This document shows positions 34,249-43,279 of a DNA stretch of 64,000 bases, piece by piece. The notes under the pieces were generated by a model. That model made no database searches. It was not told where the DNA came from and worked only from the letters and a program-made list of their open reading frames with translations. Every line of letters starts with the position of its first letter. The stretch's first letter is position 1. Made by a program: the position numbers and the translations under genes. Origin of the DNA: Lentzea sp. NBRC 105346 (GTDB taxonomy: Bacteria > Actinomycetota > Actinomycetes > Mycobacteriales > Pseudonocardiaceae); contig NZ_BSTQ01000012.1 in NCBI RefSeq assembly GCF_030269605.1, forward strand, positions 1-64,000. The letters run 5' to 3'.

Positions 34249-34778
34249 TCGCCACCTACCGGGTGGTGGACCTGAGCGGTGGTCTCCGAGACCTGTTCGA
34301 CCTCGGGACCGGCGCCCGGCCGCATCCGGTGTGCCGCGTCCTGCACCGCGCGGACGATGTTCTGGTAGCCGGTGCAGCGGCAGAGGTTGCCCTCCAGCCC
34401 CTTGCGCACGGACTCGTCGTCCGGGTTCGGGTCGTCGGCGAGCAGGTCGATCGCCTGCATGATCATTCCTGGCGTGCAGAACCCGCACTGCAGCGCGTGG
34501 TTGGCGTGGAACGCCTCCTGCACCGGGTGGAGCTTGCCGTCACGGGCGAGGCCCTCGATGGTGGTGATCTCGTGCCCGTTCGCCTGTACCGCGAGCATCG
34601 CGCACGACTTCACGCTGTGACCGTCGAGATGGACCGTGCAGGCACCGCAGTTGCTGGTGTCGCAGCCGACCACAGTGCCGGTCTTCCCCAGCCGCTCCCG
34701 CAGGTAGTGCACGAGCAGCGTCCGGGGTTCCACCTCGTCGGCGTGCCTCACTCCGTCGACGTTGACCGTGATGTGCAT
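34245..34778 (-). CDS. coxS: Molybdenum hydroxylase small subunit, [2Fe-2S] (CoxS-like)
   Basis: The 177-residue subunit has the plant-type ferredoxin cluster (GCDTSNCGACTV, then KSCAML) and the second cluster in the helical domain (CGFCTPGMIMQ, GNLCRCTGYQNI). GGGAGGG lies just before the ATG at 34778, deciding the start against a longer opening. First of the coxS-L-M-G set, each joined by ATGA overlaps. Confidence 0.96.
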   Translation of the reverse strand: MHITVNVDGVRHADEVEPRTLLVHYLRERLGKTGTVVGCDTSNCGACTVHLDGHSVKSCAMLAVQANGHEITTIEGLARDGKLHPVQEAFHANHALQCGFCTPGMIMQAIDLLADDPNPDDESVRKGLEGNLCRCTGYQNIVRAVQDAAHRMRPGAGPEVEQVSETTAQVHHPVGGE

Positions 34779-34853
34779 GAACCCTCCCGAGGGTGGGTGA
34801 TTGTGACGAGGGTCACCCCAGACTCCACCTGGTTGAGAGATCACACAACCCGA

Positions 34854-35945
34854 TCAACGGTGGATCGGGACCTCCAGCGCGCTGAGCCGGGTCCCAGTCC
34901 CCTGCCACCGCAAGGAAATGATCTCCGCGGCGATCGACACCGCGGTCTCCTCCGGTGTGCGCGCACCGAGGTCCAGTCCGATCGGACTGCTCAGGTTCGC
35001 GAGTTCACTCTCCGTCAAACCCGCCTCCCGCAAGCGGTTCAGGCGATCTTCATGGGTTCTGCGCGACCCCATCGCGCCCACGTAACCGAGCTTCATCCGC
35101 AACGCGACCTCGAGCACCGGCACGTCGAACTTCGGGTCGTGGGTGAGTACCGCGACAACCGTACGTTCGTCGAGTTTGTCCGCTTCCCGCCGCAGATACC
35201 GGTGTGGCCAGTCCACAACGACCTCATCCGCGTCCGGAAACCTGGTCTTCGTGGCGAACACCGGGCGCGCGTCGCACACCGTCACGCGGTAGCCGAGGAA
35301 CGCCCCGAGCCGCGCCATCGCGGCAGCGAAGTCGATCGCGCCGAACACCAGCATGCGCGGCGGCGGCTCGAAGGAGTTCACGAACACGGCCATGCCTTCG
35401 CCGCGCCGTTGCCCGTCCGGGCCGTAGTGGAGGGTCGCGCTGCGCCCACTCGCGAGCAGCCCCCGCGCGTCGTCCGCGACCGCGTCGTCGATTCGTTCGG
35501 AGCCAAGGGTTCCGGCGGTGCGGTCCGGCCAGACGACCATGCGCCGGCCGATGCCGCCAGGGTGCTCGATCACGGTCGCGATCGCCACGGGTTGCTCGGC
35601 CCGCACCGTCTCCACCACGTCGGGCAGCTCGGGGAACGTCTCGGCGTTGATCTTCTCGACGTAGATGTCGATGATCCCGCCGCACGTCAGTCCGACCGCG
35701 AACGCGTCGTCGTCGCTGACCCCATAACGCTGAAGCACCGCCGTCTCGGTCTCCTGCGCGAGGTCGTACACCGCACCCTCGACGCAACCGCCGGACACGC
35801 TGCCGCTGACCGTCCCGTCGGCTTTCACGATCATCGCGGCACCGGGTGCGCGCGGCGCCGAGCTGAACGTCGCGACCACGGTGCCGACGCCGACCGTCTC
35901 GCCGCTCGCGACCCGGTCGGCCAGCTCGAACAGAACGTCACGCAC
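34854..35945 (-). CDS. XdhC/CoxI-family maturation factor
   Basis: The 363-residue protein has the N-terminal XdhC/CoxI segment with VSGSVSGGCVEGAV and the C-terminal Rossmann part (MLVFGAIDFAAAMARLGAFLGYRVTVCD; LGYVGAMGSRRTHEDRLNRL; IGLDLGARTPEETAVSIAAEI). XdhC proteins bind the molybdenum cofactor and insert its sulfido or other ligand into molybdenum hydroxylases. It sits between the VWA gene (8-bp overlap) and coxS. Confidence 0.93.
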   Translation of the reverse strand: MRDVLFELADRVASGETVGVGTVVATFSSAPRAPGAAMIVKADGTVSGSVSGGCVEGAVYDLAQETETAVLQRYGVSDDDAFAVGLTCGGIIDIYVEKINAETFPELPDVVETVRAEQPVAIATVIEHPGGIGRRMVVWPDRTAGTLGSERIDDAVADDARGLLASGRSATLHYGPDGQRRGEGMAVFVNSFEPPPRMLVFGAIDFAAAMARLGAFLGYRVTVCDARPVFATKTRFPDADEVVVDWPHRYLRREADKLDERTVVAVLTHDPKFDVPVLEVALRMKLGYVGAMGSRRTHEDRLNRLREAGLTESELANLSSPIGLDLGARTPEETAVSIAAEIISLRWQGTGTRLSALEVPIHR

Positions 35946-36945
35946 GACGCACCTCGTTCAGCAGAAGTTGCAGTGTGTGCAGGCTGTGCCCGGCGACCAT
36001 CCGGTCGACGTGCGGCAACGCGGCGACGATCCCGGACTGCACCGGCCGGTACCCCGGCTTGCCCGCGTGCGGGTTGGCCCAGATCACGGCGTGCGACACC
36101 CGGCGGATCCTTCTCAGCTGCTCGGCCAGCAACGCGGGGTCCCCGCGCTCCCAGCCGTCCGAGAACAGCACGACCACCGCGCCGCGCTGGCGCCACTGTC
36201 TCGTGAACGCCCGCAGCGTGTCACCGAGCCGCGTGCCGCCCTCGTAGTCGGGAATCGCGCGGGCGGTGGCGCGCATGGCCCGTTCGGGGTCGCGTTCGCG
36301 CAGCTGCCTGGTCACGCGGGTCAGCCGGGTGCCGACGGTGTGCACCTCGACGGGCATCCTCTTGGCGAGCACGTGCGCGAACCGCAGCAGCCCGTCGGCA
36401 TAGGCGCTCATCGAGCCGGACACGTCGATCAGCAGCACCACTTTTCTGGGTTTGCGGGTCCTGGTTCGCCGTCGCGGCAGGACGGTCTCGCCGCCGGCCT
36501 CGATCATCTTGCGGACCGTGCGCCTTGGGTCCACCCGGCCGCGGCGGGCCTTGACCAGCCTGCGGGCTCTTCTCTGCGGCGGAACGGGGTTCAGCTGGGC
36601 GAGGAGTCTGCGGAACGCTTCCCGCTCCTGTGGCGTGAGCTCGGAGAAGTCCTTGTGCCGCAACACTTCCACGTCACTCGCGGCCAGGCCTAGTCGGAGC
36701 TGTTCCACGACTACCTCGACCTGGGGGCGTTGGCGTGGACGATCTCCGCCGAACCACGCCTGGAACGCCTTGTCGTACCGCGGCAGGTCGTCGGGGTCCG
36801 CGCAGAGCGTCAACCGGCCCGCCCAGTAGAGGTCCACGTGCTCGGCGGCGCGCAGGTACGCCTGCACCCGGTCGGGGCCGCAGGCGAGCCCGGCGCCACG
36901 CAGCACGCGGGTGAACCCCACGCAGGCGGAGAGCGCGTCGCTCAT
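35938..36945 (-). CDS. VWA-domain protein (CoxE-like)
   Basis: The 335-residue protein has an N-terminal helical region, a basic stretch (RRARRLVKARRGRVDPRRTVRK) and a C-terminal von Willebrand A domain with intact metal site (LIDVSGSMSAYADG; TRLGDTL; LFSDGWERGD). CoxE-type proteins act with the MoxR-like CoxD ATPase in maturing the active site of CO dehydrogenase. ATG 36945 is chosen over a longer opening; its 3' end overlaps the XdhC gene by 8 bp. Confidence 0.92.
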   Translation of the reverse strand: MSDALSACVGFTRVLRGAGLACGPDRVQAYLRAAEHVDLYWAGRLTLCADPDDLPRYDKAFQAWFGGDRPRQRPQVEVVVEQLRLGLAASDVEVLRHKDFSELTPQEREAFRRLLAQLNPVPPQRRARRLVKARRGRVDPRRTVRKMIEAGGETVLPRRRTRTRKPRKVVLLIDVSGSMSAYADGLLRFAHVLAKRMPVEVHTVGTRLTRVTRQLRERDPERAMRATARAIPDYEGGTRLGDTLRAFTRQWRQRGAVVVLFSDGWERGDPALLAEQLRRIRRVSHAVIWANPHAGKPGYRPVQSGIVAALPHVDRMVAGHSLHTLQLLLNEVRRA

Positions 36946-36968
36946 CCCACGATTGTGCTCCTCAACGG

Positions 36969-37643
36969 TCAGAGCTCCCACTCACAAGGCAGCTCCGCCA
37001 GTACTCGCGCAAGCGCTTCGGAAGTGCGAGCCCGCACCCACAGCCGCTGCCGCTGATCCTCGCGCAAAACGACGTCGGGCCCCGCGAACCAGCGGGTACC
37101 GGGCCCTGACCGGGACGCCGGGTACTCCGGTACCGGGAGCCGCTCGAACAACTGCTCCAGTGCCGTCGCATCGGCAAGCGCCGCGTTGTTGACCGGGCCA
37201 TCGGCGAACAACGACTCGGACAGAACGATCTCGGCACATGCCAGGGAGAAGCGATCGAGCCAGGGCTCCCAGGACTCGGCGTCCTTCTCCACCAGGTCCA
37301 ATCGCATCACCACCGGCGGATCCGCCTGGTCCAGATCGGTCAGTCGCACGCCCCAGTACGCGGCACCTTGGTTCTCCACCCGGTAGACCAGCACGTCACC
37401 GTCCACCCCGATCCCAGCGAGATCCAGCAGCACGTCCTGGTTGTCGGTCAGATCATCTCGCCGGCCGAACAAGCGGTACGCCTGGCGCATCGCATCCGGC
37501 AGGCGCAGGCACAGCCGTTCCTCAGCGGCCGTCAGTTCCGCTTCATCGACCCCGTCGCCGGGCGTCAGCGGTGACGCCCAATGGGCCGCGAAGTCCTCGA
37601 TCAACCGCCAGACTCCGGCCCGATCGCCCAGATCGAAGATCAT
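36969..37643 (-). CDS. SMI1/KNR4 (SUKH)-family protein inserted in the cox operon
   Basis: The 224-residue protein has the SUKH pattern (ELTAAEERLCLRLPDAMRQAYRLFGRRDDLTDNQDVLLDL ... VLVYRVENQGAAYWGVRLTDLDQADPPVVMR). Many SUKH proteins are immunity factors for contact-dependent or RHS toxins; others are of unknown role. It lies between the MoxR and VWA genes, breaking a pair that usually stands together, with gaps of only 11 and 23 nt, so it is probably co-transcribed. Confidence 0.88.
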   Translation of the reverse strand: MIFDLGDRAGVWRLIEDFAAHWASPLTPGDGVDEAELTAAEERLCLRLPDAMRQAYRLFGRRDDLTDNQDVLLDLAGIGVDGDVLVYRVENQGAAYWGVRLTDLDQADPPVVMRLDLVEKDAESWEPWLDRFSLACAEIVLSESLFADGPVNNAALADATALEQLFERLPVPEYPASRSGPGTRWFAGPDVVLREDQRQRLWVRARTSEALARVLAELPCEWEL

Positions 37644-37654
37644 GCAGCGGCACG

Positions 37655-38497
37655 CTACCCGGCCAAACCGCTCCTCAACGCGCGTTCCGCGTCCTCGCGG
37701 TACTTGAGCACCGCACCCAGCGTGGCGGCCGCCGCCTCGGCGTCCAGCGTGGATTTCCCGAGCGCGAGCAGCGCCTGCGCCCAGTCGAGCGACTCGGCGA
37801 CCCCCGGCGGTTTCATCAGCTCCAACGACCGCAGCCGGTGCACGGCCTTGGCGACCTCCTCGGCCAGCCGCTCCGACAGGTCGGGCAGCCGCCGCCGCAG
37901 GATCGCGACCTCACGTTCCATGGACGGGTGCTCCAGCCAGTGGTAGAGGCAGCGCCGCTTCAACGCGTCGTGCACCTCGCGCGTGCGGTTGGACGTGAGC
38001 ACGACCAGCGGTGGCGTCGCGGCCCGCACCACCCCGAACTCGGGAATGCTCACGGCGTTCTCGGAGAGCACCTCCAGCAGGAACGCCTCGAACTCGTCGT
38101 CGGCCCGGTCGATCTCGTCGACCAGGAGCACGCACGGTGCCTCCTCCAGGGCCTGCAGCAGGGGCCTGGCCAGCAGGAACCGTCGCGTGTAGAGGGAAGC
38201 CTCATCCACGGAGCCCGCCGCCTCCAGCACCCGCAGGTGCATCAGCTGGCGCGGGAAGTCCCAGTCGTACAACGCCTGCGTGGCGTCGATGCCCTCGTGG
38301 CACTGCAGCCGGATCAACGGCACATCCAAAGCTGACGACAACGCCAGGGCCAGTGACGTCTTGCCGGTGCCCGGCTCGCCCTCGAGGAACAGCGGGCGAC
38401 CCATCCGGAGCGCGAGGAACGCCGCCGTGGCGATGCCGGAATCCGGCAGATAGCCAGTCGCGTCCAACCCTGATGCCAACTCCGAAGGGGAGTCCAT
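37655..38497 (-). CDS. MoxR-family AAA+ ATPase (CoxD-like)
   Basis: The 280-residue ATPase has Walker A EGEPGTGKTSLA, Walker B CVLLVDEIDRAD, and sensor/Arg-finger region VVLTSNRTREVHDALKRRCLYHWLEHP, all intact. MoxR ATPases work with VWA proteins as chaperones for metal-enzyme assembly; the VWA partner lies one gene downstream. The ATG at 38497 is used, and a GTG at 38539 would add 14 residues; neither has a convincing ribosome-binding site. Confidence 0.93.
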   Translation of the reverse strand: MDSPSELASGLDATGYLPDSGIATAAFLALRMGRPLFLEGEPGTGKTSLALALSSALDVPLIRLQCHEGIDATQALYDWDFPRQLMHLRVLEAAGSVDEASLYTRRFLLARPLLQALEEAPCVLLVDEIDRADDEFEAFLLEVLSENAVSIPEFGVVRAATPPLVVLTSNRTREVHDALKRRCLYHWLEHPSMEREVAILRRRLPDLSERLAEEVAKAVHRLRSLELMKPPGVAESLDWAQALLALGKSTLDAEAAAATLGAVLKYREDAERALRSGLAG

Positions 38498-38577
38498 GAG
38501 TCCGAGGGTAAGGCTCAGGGTCGGATTCCGGGTGGTCACCGATGTGCCGGGGCGGCGAAATCACGAGCATTGATGCC

Positions 38578-38832
38578 ATGACGAACAACGTGCTCAACGA
38601 AGCGACCACCCAGGTCAAGAAGCTCCGCCGCAGTCGCGACGACCGCATGCTCGCCGGTGTCTGCGGCGGGTTCGCCAAGCTCCTCGGCGTGGACGCGGCG
38701 CTGGTCCGCATCGGCCTGGTGGCCGCCACCCTCCTCGGGTTCGGCACCGGCGCGATCCTCTACGTCGCCGCCTGGATCCTCATGCCGGAGGAAGAGGTGT
38801 ACCCGACCGAGACGACCACTCAGGGGTTCTGA
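38578..38832 (+). CDS. PspC-domain small membrane protein
   Basis: The 84-residue protein has a PspC domain: KKLRRSRDDRMLAGVCGGFAKLLGVDAALVRI, then a membrane helix (GLVAATLLGFGTGAILYVAAWILM). PspC-like proteins associate with membrane stress responses. It is divergent from the MoxR gene and convergent with the GH20 gene; the two stop codons abut (TGATCA at 38830-38835). Confidence 0.9.
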   Translation: MTNNVLNEATTQVKKLRRSRDDRMLAGVCGGFAKLLGVDAALVRIGLVAATLLGFGTGAILYVAAWILMPEEEVYPTETTTQGF

Positions 38833-40206
38833 TCAACGGGGAAAGCCTGGGACGCCGGGCATGGTCTGCCAGGGGAGCGGACCTGCCAGCGGCCGGTACT
38901 CGACGCCGAGTGCGTCCAGGCGAGGGAGGTGGTGAGCGGCCAGCCGGTCGAGGAAACCGGGGTCCTTCTCCCGCGGGCTCCACACCACCTCCGCGAACGC
39001 CGCGAGCCGGGGAAACGCGGCGTAGTCGAGGCGCCGGGGCGAGTCGAGATGCTCGGTCCACAGGTTGGCCTGTGCACCGAGAACTCGCCCCGGCTCGGCG
39101 CCGGTGAGCGAGGCGGGCATCGGCTCCCACCCGTAGACGTCCTCGACGGTAGTCACCGTCCCCACCGGAATCGGCTCGTCCTCTCGTGACGACTGCCGGT
39201 AGTCCAGATACACGAACTCCTCCGGGCACATCACCACGTCGTGGCCGTCCCGAGCTGCCGTGACACCACCGGAAATCCCCCGCCAGGACGCGACGATCGT
39301 CCCGGCGGGCAGCGGTCCGGCCGCCACGATCTCGTCCCACCCGTACGGCCGCCGGCCACGCCGCACCAGGTGCTGCGCGATCTGCCGCACGAAGGAACCG
39401 TCGTGGCCCGGTGCCTCGTCGCCACCGATGCCGATGACCTCGCTCGGGAACACGTCGATCAGCTCGTCGAACACGTTCCGATAGAAGTCCACAGTGGACT
39501 CCTCGGTGTTCAGCACGCGCTCGTTGACGCCCCAGTCCGTCCAGACATCGCCGCCGTGCACACCAAGCGCCGGATAAGCGGCGATCGCGGCCTGCGAGTG
39601 ACCCGGGACGTCGATCTCGGGGATCACCAGGACGTGCCGCTGCCGTGCGTACTCGAAGATCTCGCGCAGGTCGTCCTGGGTGTAGAACCCGCCGTGCGGC
39701 CGCCCGGTCCGACCTCCGGAGCGACGGTCGCCGTACCGCGACGAAGACCTCCAGCCGCCGACCGACGTCAGCTTCGGGTACCGCTTGACCTCGAACCGCC
39801 AGCCCTGGTCGTCGGTCAGGTGCAGGTGCAGCACGTTGAGCTTGTGCACCGACAGCAGATCCACGTACCGCAGCAGATCGTGCTTGGGCACGAAGTGCCG
39901 CGCCACGTCGATCATGCAGCCGCGCCACGGGAACCGCGGGTAGTCCTCGATCGTGCAGACCGGCAGCATCGTGGGCGTCCGGTCGATGGACGCGACCCGG
40001 AACGCATCGGGACCGATCAACTGCCGGATCGTCTGGTACGCATAGAACTCGCCAGCCTCGTCGGAAGCCTCGATCACCGTGCCCCCAGGTGACACGGTCA
40101 GCCGGTAACCCTGCGGCGGGCCGTCGACGAACAGCGTCTCGACGACGCCGTGCTCGACCGTCCCCTCCCCCGCGGCGAACGACACGGGACGCGGCACCAG
40201 GGTCAT
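38833..40206 (-). CDS. dasD: GH20 beta-N-acetylhexosaminidase (DasD-like)
   Basis: The 457-residue enzyme lacks a signal peptide and so is probably cytoplasmic. It cleaves N-acetylglucosamine from imported chito-oligosaccharides. GH20 signatures are WRGCMIDVARHFVPKHDLLRYVD, HLHLTDDQGWRFE, VIPEIDVPGHSQAA and GIGGDEAPG, with catalytic Asp263-Glu264. The ATG overlaps the stop of the second permease gene (ATGA), so it is the fourth gene of a dasA-B-C-D-like operon, as in Streptomyces coelicolor where dasD follows dasABC. Confidence 0.93.
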   Translation of the reverse strand: MTLVPRPVSFAAGEGTVEHGVVETLFVDGPPQGYRLTVSPGGTVIEASDEAGEFYAYQTIRQLIGPDAFRVASIDRTPTMLPVCTIEDYPRFPWRGCMIDVARHFVPKHDLLRYVDLLSVHKLNVLHLHLTDDQGWRFEVKRYPKLTSVGGWRSSSRYGDRRSGGRTGRPHGGFYTQDDLREIFEYARQRHVLVIPEIDVPGHSQAAIAAYPALGVHGGDVWTDWGVNERVLNTEESTVDFYRNVFDELIDVFPSEVIGIGGDEAPGHDGSFVRQIAQHLVRRGRRPYGWDEIVAAGPLPAGTIVASWRGISGGVTAARDGHDVVMCPEEFVYLDYRQSSREDEPIPVGTVTTVEDVYGWEPMPASLTGAEPGRVLGAQANLWTEHLDSPRRLDYAAFPRLAAFAEVVWSPREKDPGFLDRLAAHHLPRLDALGVEYRPLAGPLPWQTMPGVPGFPR

Positions 40207-41036
40207 CCCTTCACCGCCCCGGCGAGCCCGGACACCAGGTTCCGCTGCACCAGCACGAAGAACACCAGCACCGGAATGGTCATCAACGTCGACCCGGCCA
40301 TGATCGCCCCCCAGTCGTTCTGGTCCGGCTTGACGAACACCTGCAGCGCCAGCGGCAGCGTCTGGTTCTCCGCGGCGGAGATGATGAACGTCTTGGCGAA
40401 CAGGAAGTCGTTCCACGCGTGGATGAACGACAGCACCGAGGTCGCCACCAACCCTGGTGCCACCAAGGGAAACAGCACCTGCCACAGGAACCGGAACCGC
40501 GACGCACCGTCCAAAGTGGCTGCCTCCTCCAGCTCGACCGGCACGGCCGCGACGAACCCGCGCAGCATCCAGATCGCGAACGGCAGGCTGAACGCCAGGT
40601 GCACCAGCACCAGCGAGCCCAGGTGGTTCAGCCCGAACATCGGCACGGAGTCGCCGACCGACCGCATCAGGAAGAACAGCGGCACGGTGAGCGCCTCGAT
40701 CGGCACCATCTGCACGACCAGCAGCATGATCAGCAACGTGGTCCGGCTGCGGAACCGGAAGCGCGTCAACGCGGTCGCGGCCAGGAACGAGATGAGGATG
40801 CTCAACGCCACCACGACCAACGCCACGATGACGCTGTTCATGAAGTAGCGCCCGAAGTTCTGCACGGTCAGCGCCCGCGTGAAGCTGTCCAGCGACGGCC
40901 GCAACGTCCACGGGCGCGGATCGGCCGAGATGACCTCGTCCTCCGGCTTGAACGCGCTGAGCACCATCCAGAACAGCGGGAACGCCACCACACCGGCGAT
41001 CACGACCGTGACCGATTCCGTCAGACCGCGCCTCAC
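40203..41036 (-). CDS. dasC: Sugar ABC transporter permease, MalG type (DasC-like)
   Basis: The 277-residue permease has six predicted membrane helices and the EAA loop LEEAATLDGASRFRFLWQVLFPLVAPGL that docks the ATPase. The GTG at 41036 overlaps the preceding stop (GTGA), with AGGGGAGG upstream. No ATPase gene is present; Das-type systems use the shared MsiK ATPase encoded elsewhere (family knowledge). Confidence 0.93.
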   Translation of the reverse strand: MRRGLTESVTVVIAGVVAFPLFWMVLSAFKPEDEVISADPRPWTLRPSLDSFTRALTVQNFGRYFMNSVIVALVVVALSILISFLAATALTRFRFRSRTTLLIMLLVVQMVPIEALTVPLFFLMRSVGDSVPMFGLNHLGSLVLVHLAFSLPFAIWMLRGFVAAVPVELEEAATLDGASRFRFLWQVLFPLVAPGLVATSVLSFIHAWNDFLFAKTFIISAAENQTLPLALQVFVKPDQNDWGAIMAGSTLMTIPVLVFFVLVQRNLVSGLAGAVKG

Positions 41037-41911
41037 AGCGCCTCCCCTTGACGCCGCAACGCCCGCAAGTAGAACAAGGTGATCACGAGCAGCACGGCCG
41101 TCATCACGACACCGATCGCCGCGCCCAGGCCGTACTCGGAGGCCGCGAAAGCCTGTTGGTACGCATAGACGTTGAGTACGAGGTTGCGCCCGGCGATGCC
41201 GCCGCCGTTGGTCATCACGTAGATCTGGGTGAACACCTTGAAGTCCCAGATGATCGACTGGATGGTCACCACGATCAGGATCGGCTTGAGCAGCGGCAGG
41301 GTCACGGAGACAGCCGTGCGCAACGTCGACGCGCCGTCCAGCGCGGCGGCCTCCAGCACCTCGGCCGGGATCGCCTTGATGCCCGCGTAGAGCGTCACCA
41401 TGACGAACGGGAACGAGCACCAGATCACCTGTGCGGCAACGAGTCCGAAGGCCGTCCACTTGTCGAACGTCCACGAGTACCCGGTCGTCCCGAGGATCTC
41501 GTTGACGAACCCGAAGTTCGCGTCGAACAGGAACAGCCAGATCGTCGACCCCGCGACCGCGGGCGTGGACCAGGCGCCCAGCGCGGCGAGGAACAACACC
41601 ATCCGCGCCCAGGTGCGCACCCGCGTGCAGAGGATCGCGAGACAAGCGCCGACGAGCAGTGTGCCGACCACGCAGACCGCCGCGAACCCGACGGTCTGCC
41701 CGAGCACCGTCCAGAACTGCTGGTCTCCCAACAGCTTCTGGTAGTTCCCCAGGCCCAGGAAGGTCAGCGGCGCGCCGCCGCTGACCTGCTCCTGGCCGTA
41801 GTCGTAGAGCGAGATCAGCACCAGCTGGTAGATCGGGTAGGCCAGCAGCCCGCCGAGCACCAGCAGCGCCGGGGTGAGGTACGCGAACGCGACCCGTGCG
41901 TGTCCCCTCAC
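41033..41911 (-). CDS. dasB: Sugar ABC transporter permease, MalF type (DasB-like)
   Basis: The 292-residue permease starts at GTG 41911 (MRGHARVAFAYLTPALLVLGG), overlapping the stop of the binding-protein gene (GTGA). It has six membrane helices and an EAA loop LEAAALDGASTLRTAVSVTLPLLKPILI. It pairs with the MalG-type permease encoded downstream. Confidence 0.93.
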   Translation of the reverse strand: MRGHARVAFAYLTPALLVLGGLLAYPIYQLVLISLYDYGQEQVSGGAPLTFLGLGNYQKLLGDQQFWTVLGQTVGFAAVCVVGTLLVGACLAILCTRVRTWARMVLFLAALGAWSTPAVAGSTIWLFLFDANFGFVNEILGTTGYSWTFDKWTAFGLVAAQVIWCSFPFVMVTLYAGIKAIPAEVLEAAALDGASTLRTAVSVTLPLLKPILIVVTIQSIIWDFKVFTQIYVMTNGGGIAGRNLVLNVYAYQQAFAASEYGLGAAIGVVMTAVLLVITLFYLRALRRQGEAL

Positions 41912-43185
41912 GAGGAGAAGGCCGCGTTCATCGCGTCGGCCGCGTCCTTGGTCGCGGCGTTGACGTCCTTCGCGCCCGTCACGACGTTCTGGATCATCGT
42001 CGGCAGCACGGTCTGCGCCTCGATCTTCGCCCACGCCGGGGTGACCGGCACGAACTTCGTGCCCGCCTTCAGCGTCGCGGTGAAGGGCTCCAGCCACTTG
42101 TCCGACTCCGCGACCTGCTGCTGCACATCACTGAACGTCGGCAGGTTGCCCATCGCCGAGTACATCTTCTGCTGGTACTTCTTCGACGCCAGCAGCTGCA
42201 CGAACTCGTTCGCGAGCGTCTTGCGCTGCGTGCCCTTCAGGACGCCGAGCAGGTTGCCGCCGGCGAACGCGGGCGCGATCGAACCGGGCGTCGTGCCGGG
42301 CAGCGGGACCACGCCGTACTTGCCCGCGGCCGAGCTGGCGTCCACGGACTTGCGGTTGAAGTCGCCGCCGATGGTCATCGCGGCCTTGCCCGCGCGGAAC
42401 GCCTCGACGCTCGCGTCACCGCCGTTGCCCGCGCATTGGGCGGGCGGGCAGATGTCGTCCTTCACCAGCTCCGCGTACTTCGCGACCCCGGCCTTCGCCT
42501 GCGCGCTGTCCACAGTGGACGTGAACTTGCCGTTGTCCTGCTTGGCGATCTCGCCGCCCTGCGCCCAGATGAACGGCAGCGCCGCGAAGAGATACTTGCC
42601 GCCTGCGGAGATGCCGAGCATGTCGGGCTTGGCCTGGCGAATCCGGCGGGCCAGCGGCGCGATCTCGTCGAGCGTCTTCGGCGGCTGGATGCCGAGCTCG
42701 GCGAAGACATCCGTGCGGTAGTACAACGCGCGCACGCCGACGAACCACGGCACGCCGTAGACCTTGCCGTCGACCTTGGCGGTGTCCAGCACGGTCGGCA
42801 CGAGGTCCTTGCCGTCCGCCCACTTCGAGAGGTCCAGGTCGGCGAACCCGCCCGCGGACACGTAGCCGGCGAGGTCGGTGTTGCCGAACTCCGCGACGTC
42901 CGGCGCGCTCTTCGGGTCGCTGAACGCGGCCTTGAACCGTTCGGCCCGCGTCTGCACCTGGATGTACTGCACGTCGACGGTCACGCCGGAGTGCGCGGAC
43001 TCGAACTCGGCGATCGCGTCCTTGACGACACCCTCCTTCGGCGCCCGGTTGACCTCGTCGAACAGCCACACCCGCAGCTGGCCGGACTTCTCGTCCGTGC
43101 CGGAGCTCGTCGGTCCCGACTGCACCGGAGCGCAGGCGACCAACACGCCCGCGCCCAGTACCGCCATCAGTCGCTTGAGCCGCAT
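41908..43185 (-). CDS. dasA: Sugar ABC transporter substrate-binding lipoprotein (DasA-like)
   Basis: The 425-residue lipoprotein (signal MRLKRLMAVLGAGVLVAC, lipobox LVAC) has the family-1 solute-binding fold (LRVWLFDEVNRAPKEGVVKDAIAEFESAHSGVTVDVQYIQ; AAMTIGGDFNRK). Operon context with a GH20 enzyme and an upstream DasR-type palindrome indicates N-acetylglucosamine/chitobiose uptake (inference). The ATG at 43185 is chosen for the lipoprotein signal and AAGGGCGG upstream. Confidence 0.92.
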   Translation of the reverse strand: MRLKRLMAVLGAGVLVACAPVQSGPTSSGTDEKSGQLRVWLFDEVNRAPKEGVVKDAIAEFESAHSGVTVDVQYIQVQTRAERFKAAFSDPKSAPDVAEFGNTDLAGYVSAGGFADLDLSKWADGKDLVPTVLDTAKVDGKVYGVPWFVGVRALYYRTDVFAELGIQPPKTLDEIAPLARRIRQAKPDMLGISAGGKYLFAALPFIWAQGGEIAKQDNGKFTSTVDSAQAKAGVAKYAELVKDDICPPAQCAGNGGDASVEAFRAGKAAMTIGGDFNRKSVDASSAAGKYGVVPLPGTTPGSIAPAFAGGNLLGVLKGTQRKTLANEFVQLLASKKYQQKMYSAMGNLPTFSDVQQQVAESDKWLEPFTATLKAGTKFVPVTPAWAKIEAQTVLPTMIQNVVTGAKDVNAATKDAADAMNAAFSS

Positions 43186-43201
43186 GATCCCGCCCTTCCA
43201 T

Positions 43202-43218
43202 GTTGCATTATGTGCAAC
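43202..43218 (-). promoter_or_regulatory. Perfect inverted repeat overlapping the dasA promoter region
   Basis: GTTGCA-TTATG-TGCAAC (6-nt arms) lies 17 nt before the dasA ATG. On the minus strand it contains CATAAT, a possible -10 box, so a repressor bound here could block dasA. The cognate protein is unknown. Confidence 0.5.
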
Positions 43219-43263
43219 GGCTATTTCGCAGGAAGCAACGAGCATGCTAGAACGGTCTGCGCA

Positions 43264-43279
43264 AAGGGTCTAGACCAGA
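43264..43279. promoter_or_regulatory. DasR-responsive element (dre)-like palindrome upstream of dasA
   Basis: The core GGTCTAGACC (43267-43276) plus flanks matches 13 of 16 positions of the Streptomyces dre consensus, whose core is TGGTCTAGACCA. It lies about 80 nt upstream of the dasA ATG and overlaps the stop codon of the CutC-family gene. DasR is released by glucosamine-6-phosphate (established for Streptomyces). Confidence 0.75.

Noticed and set aside
30995..34778. True aerobic CO dehydrogenase (form I)
   Set aside because: The active-site loop is AYRGAGR rather than AYRCSFR, and the gene order is S-L-M rather than M-S-L.
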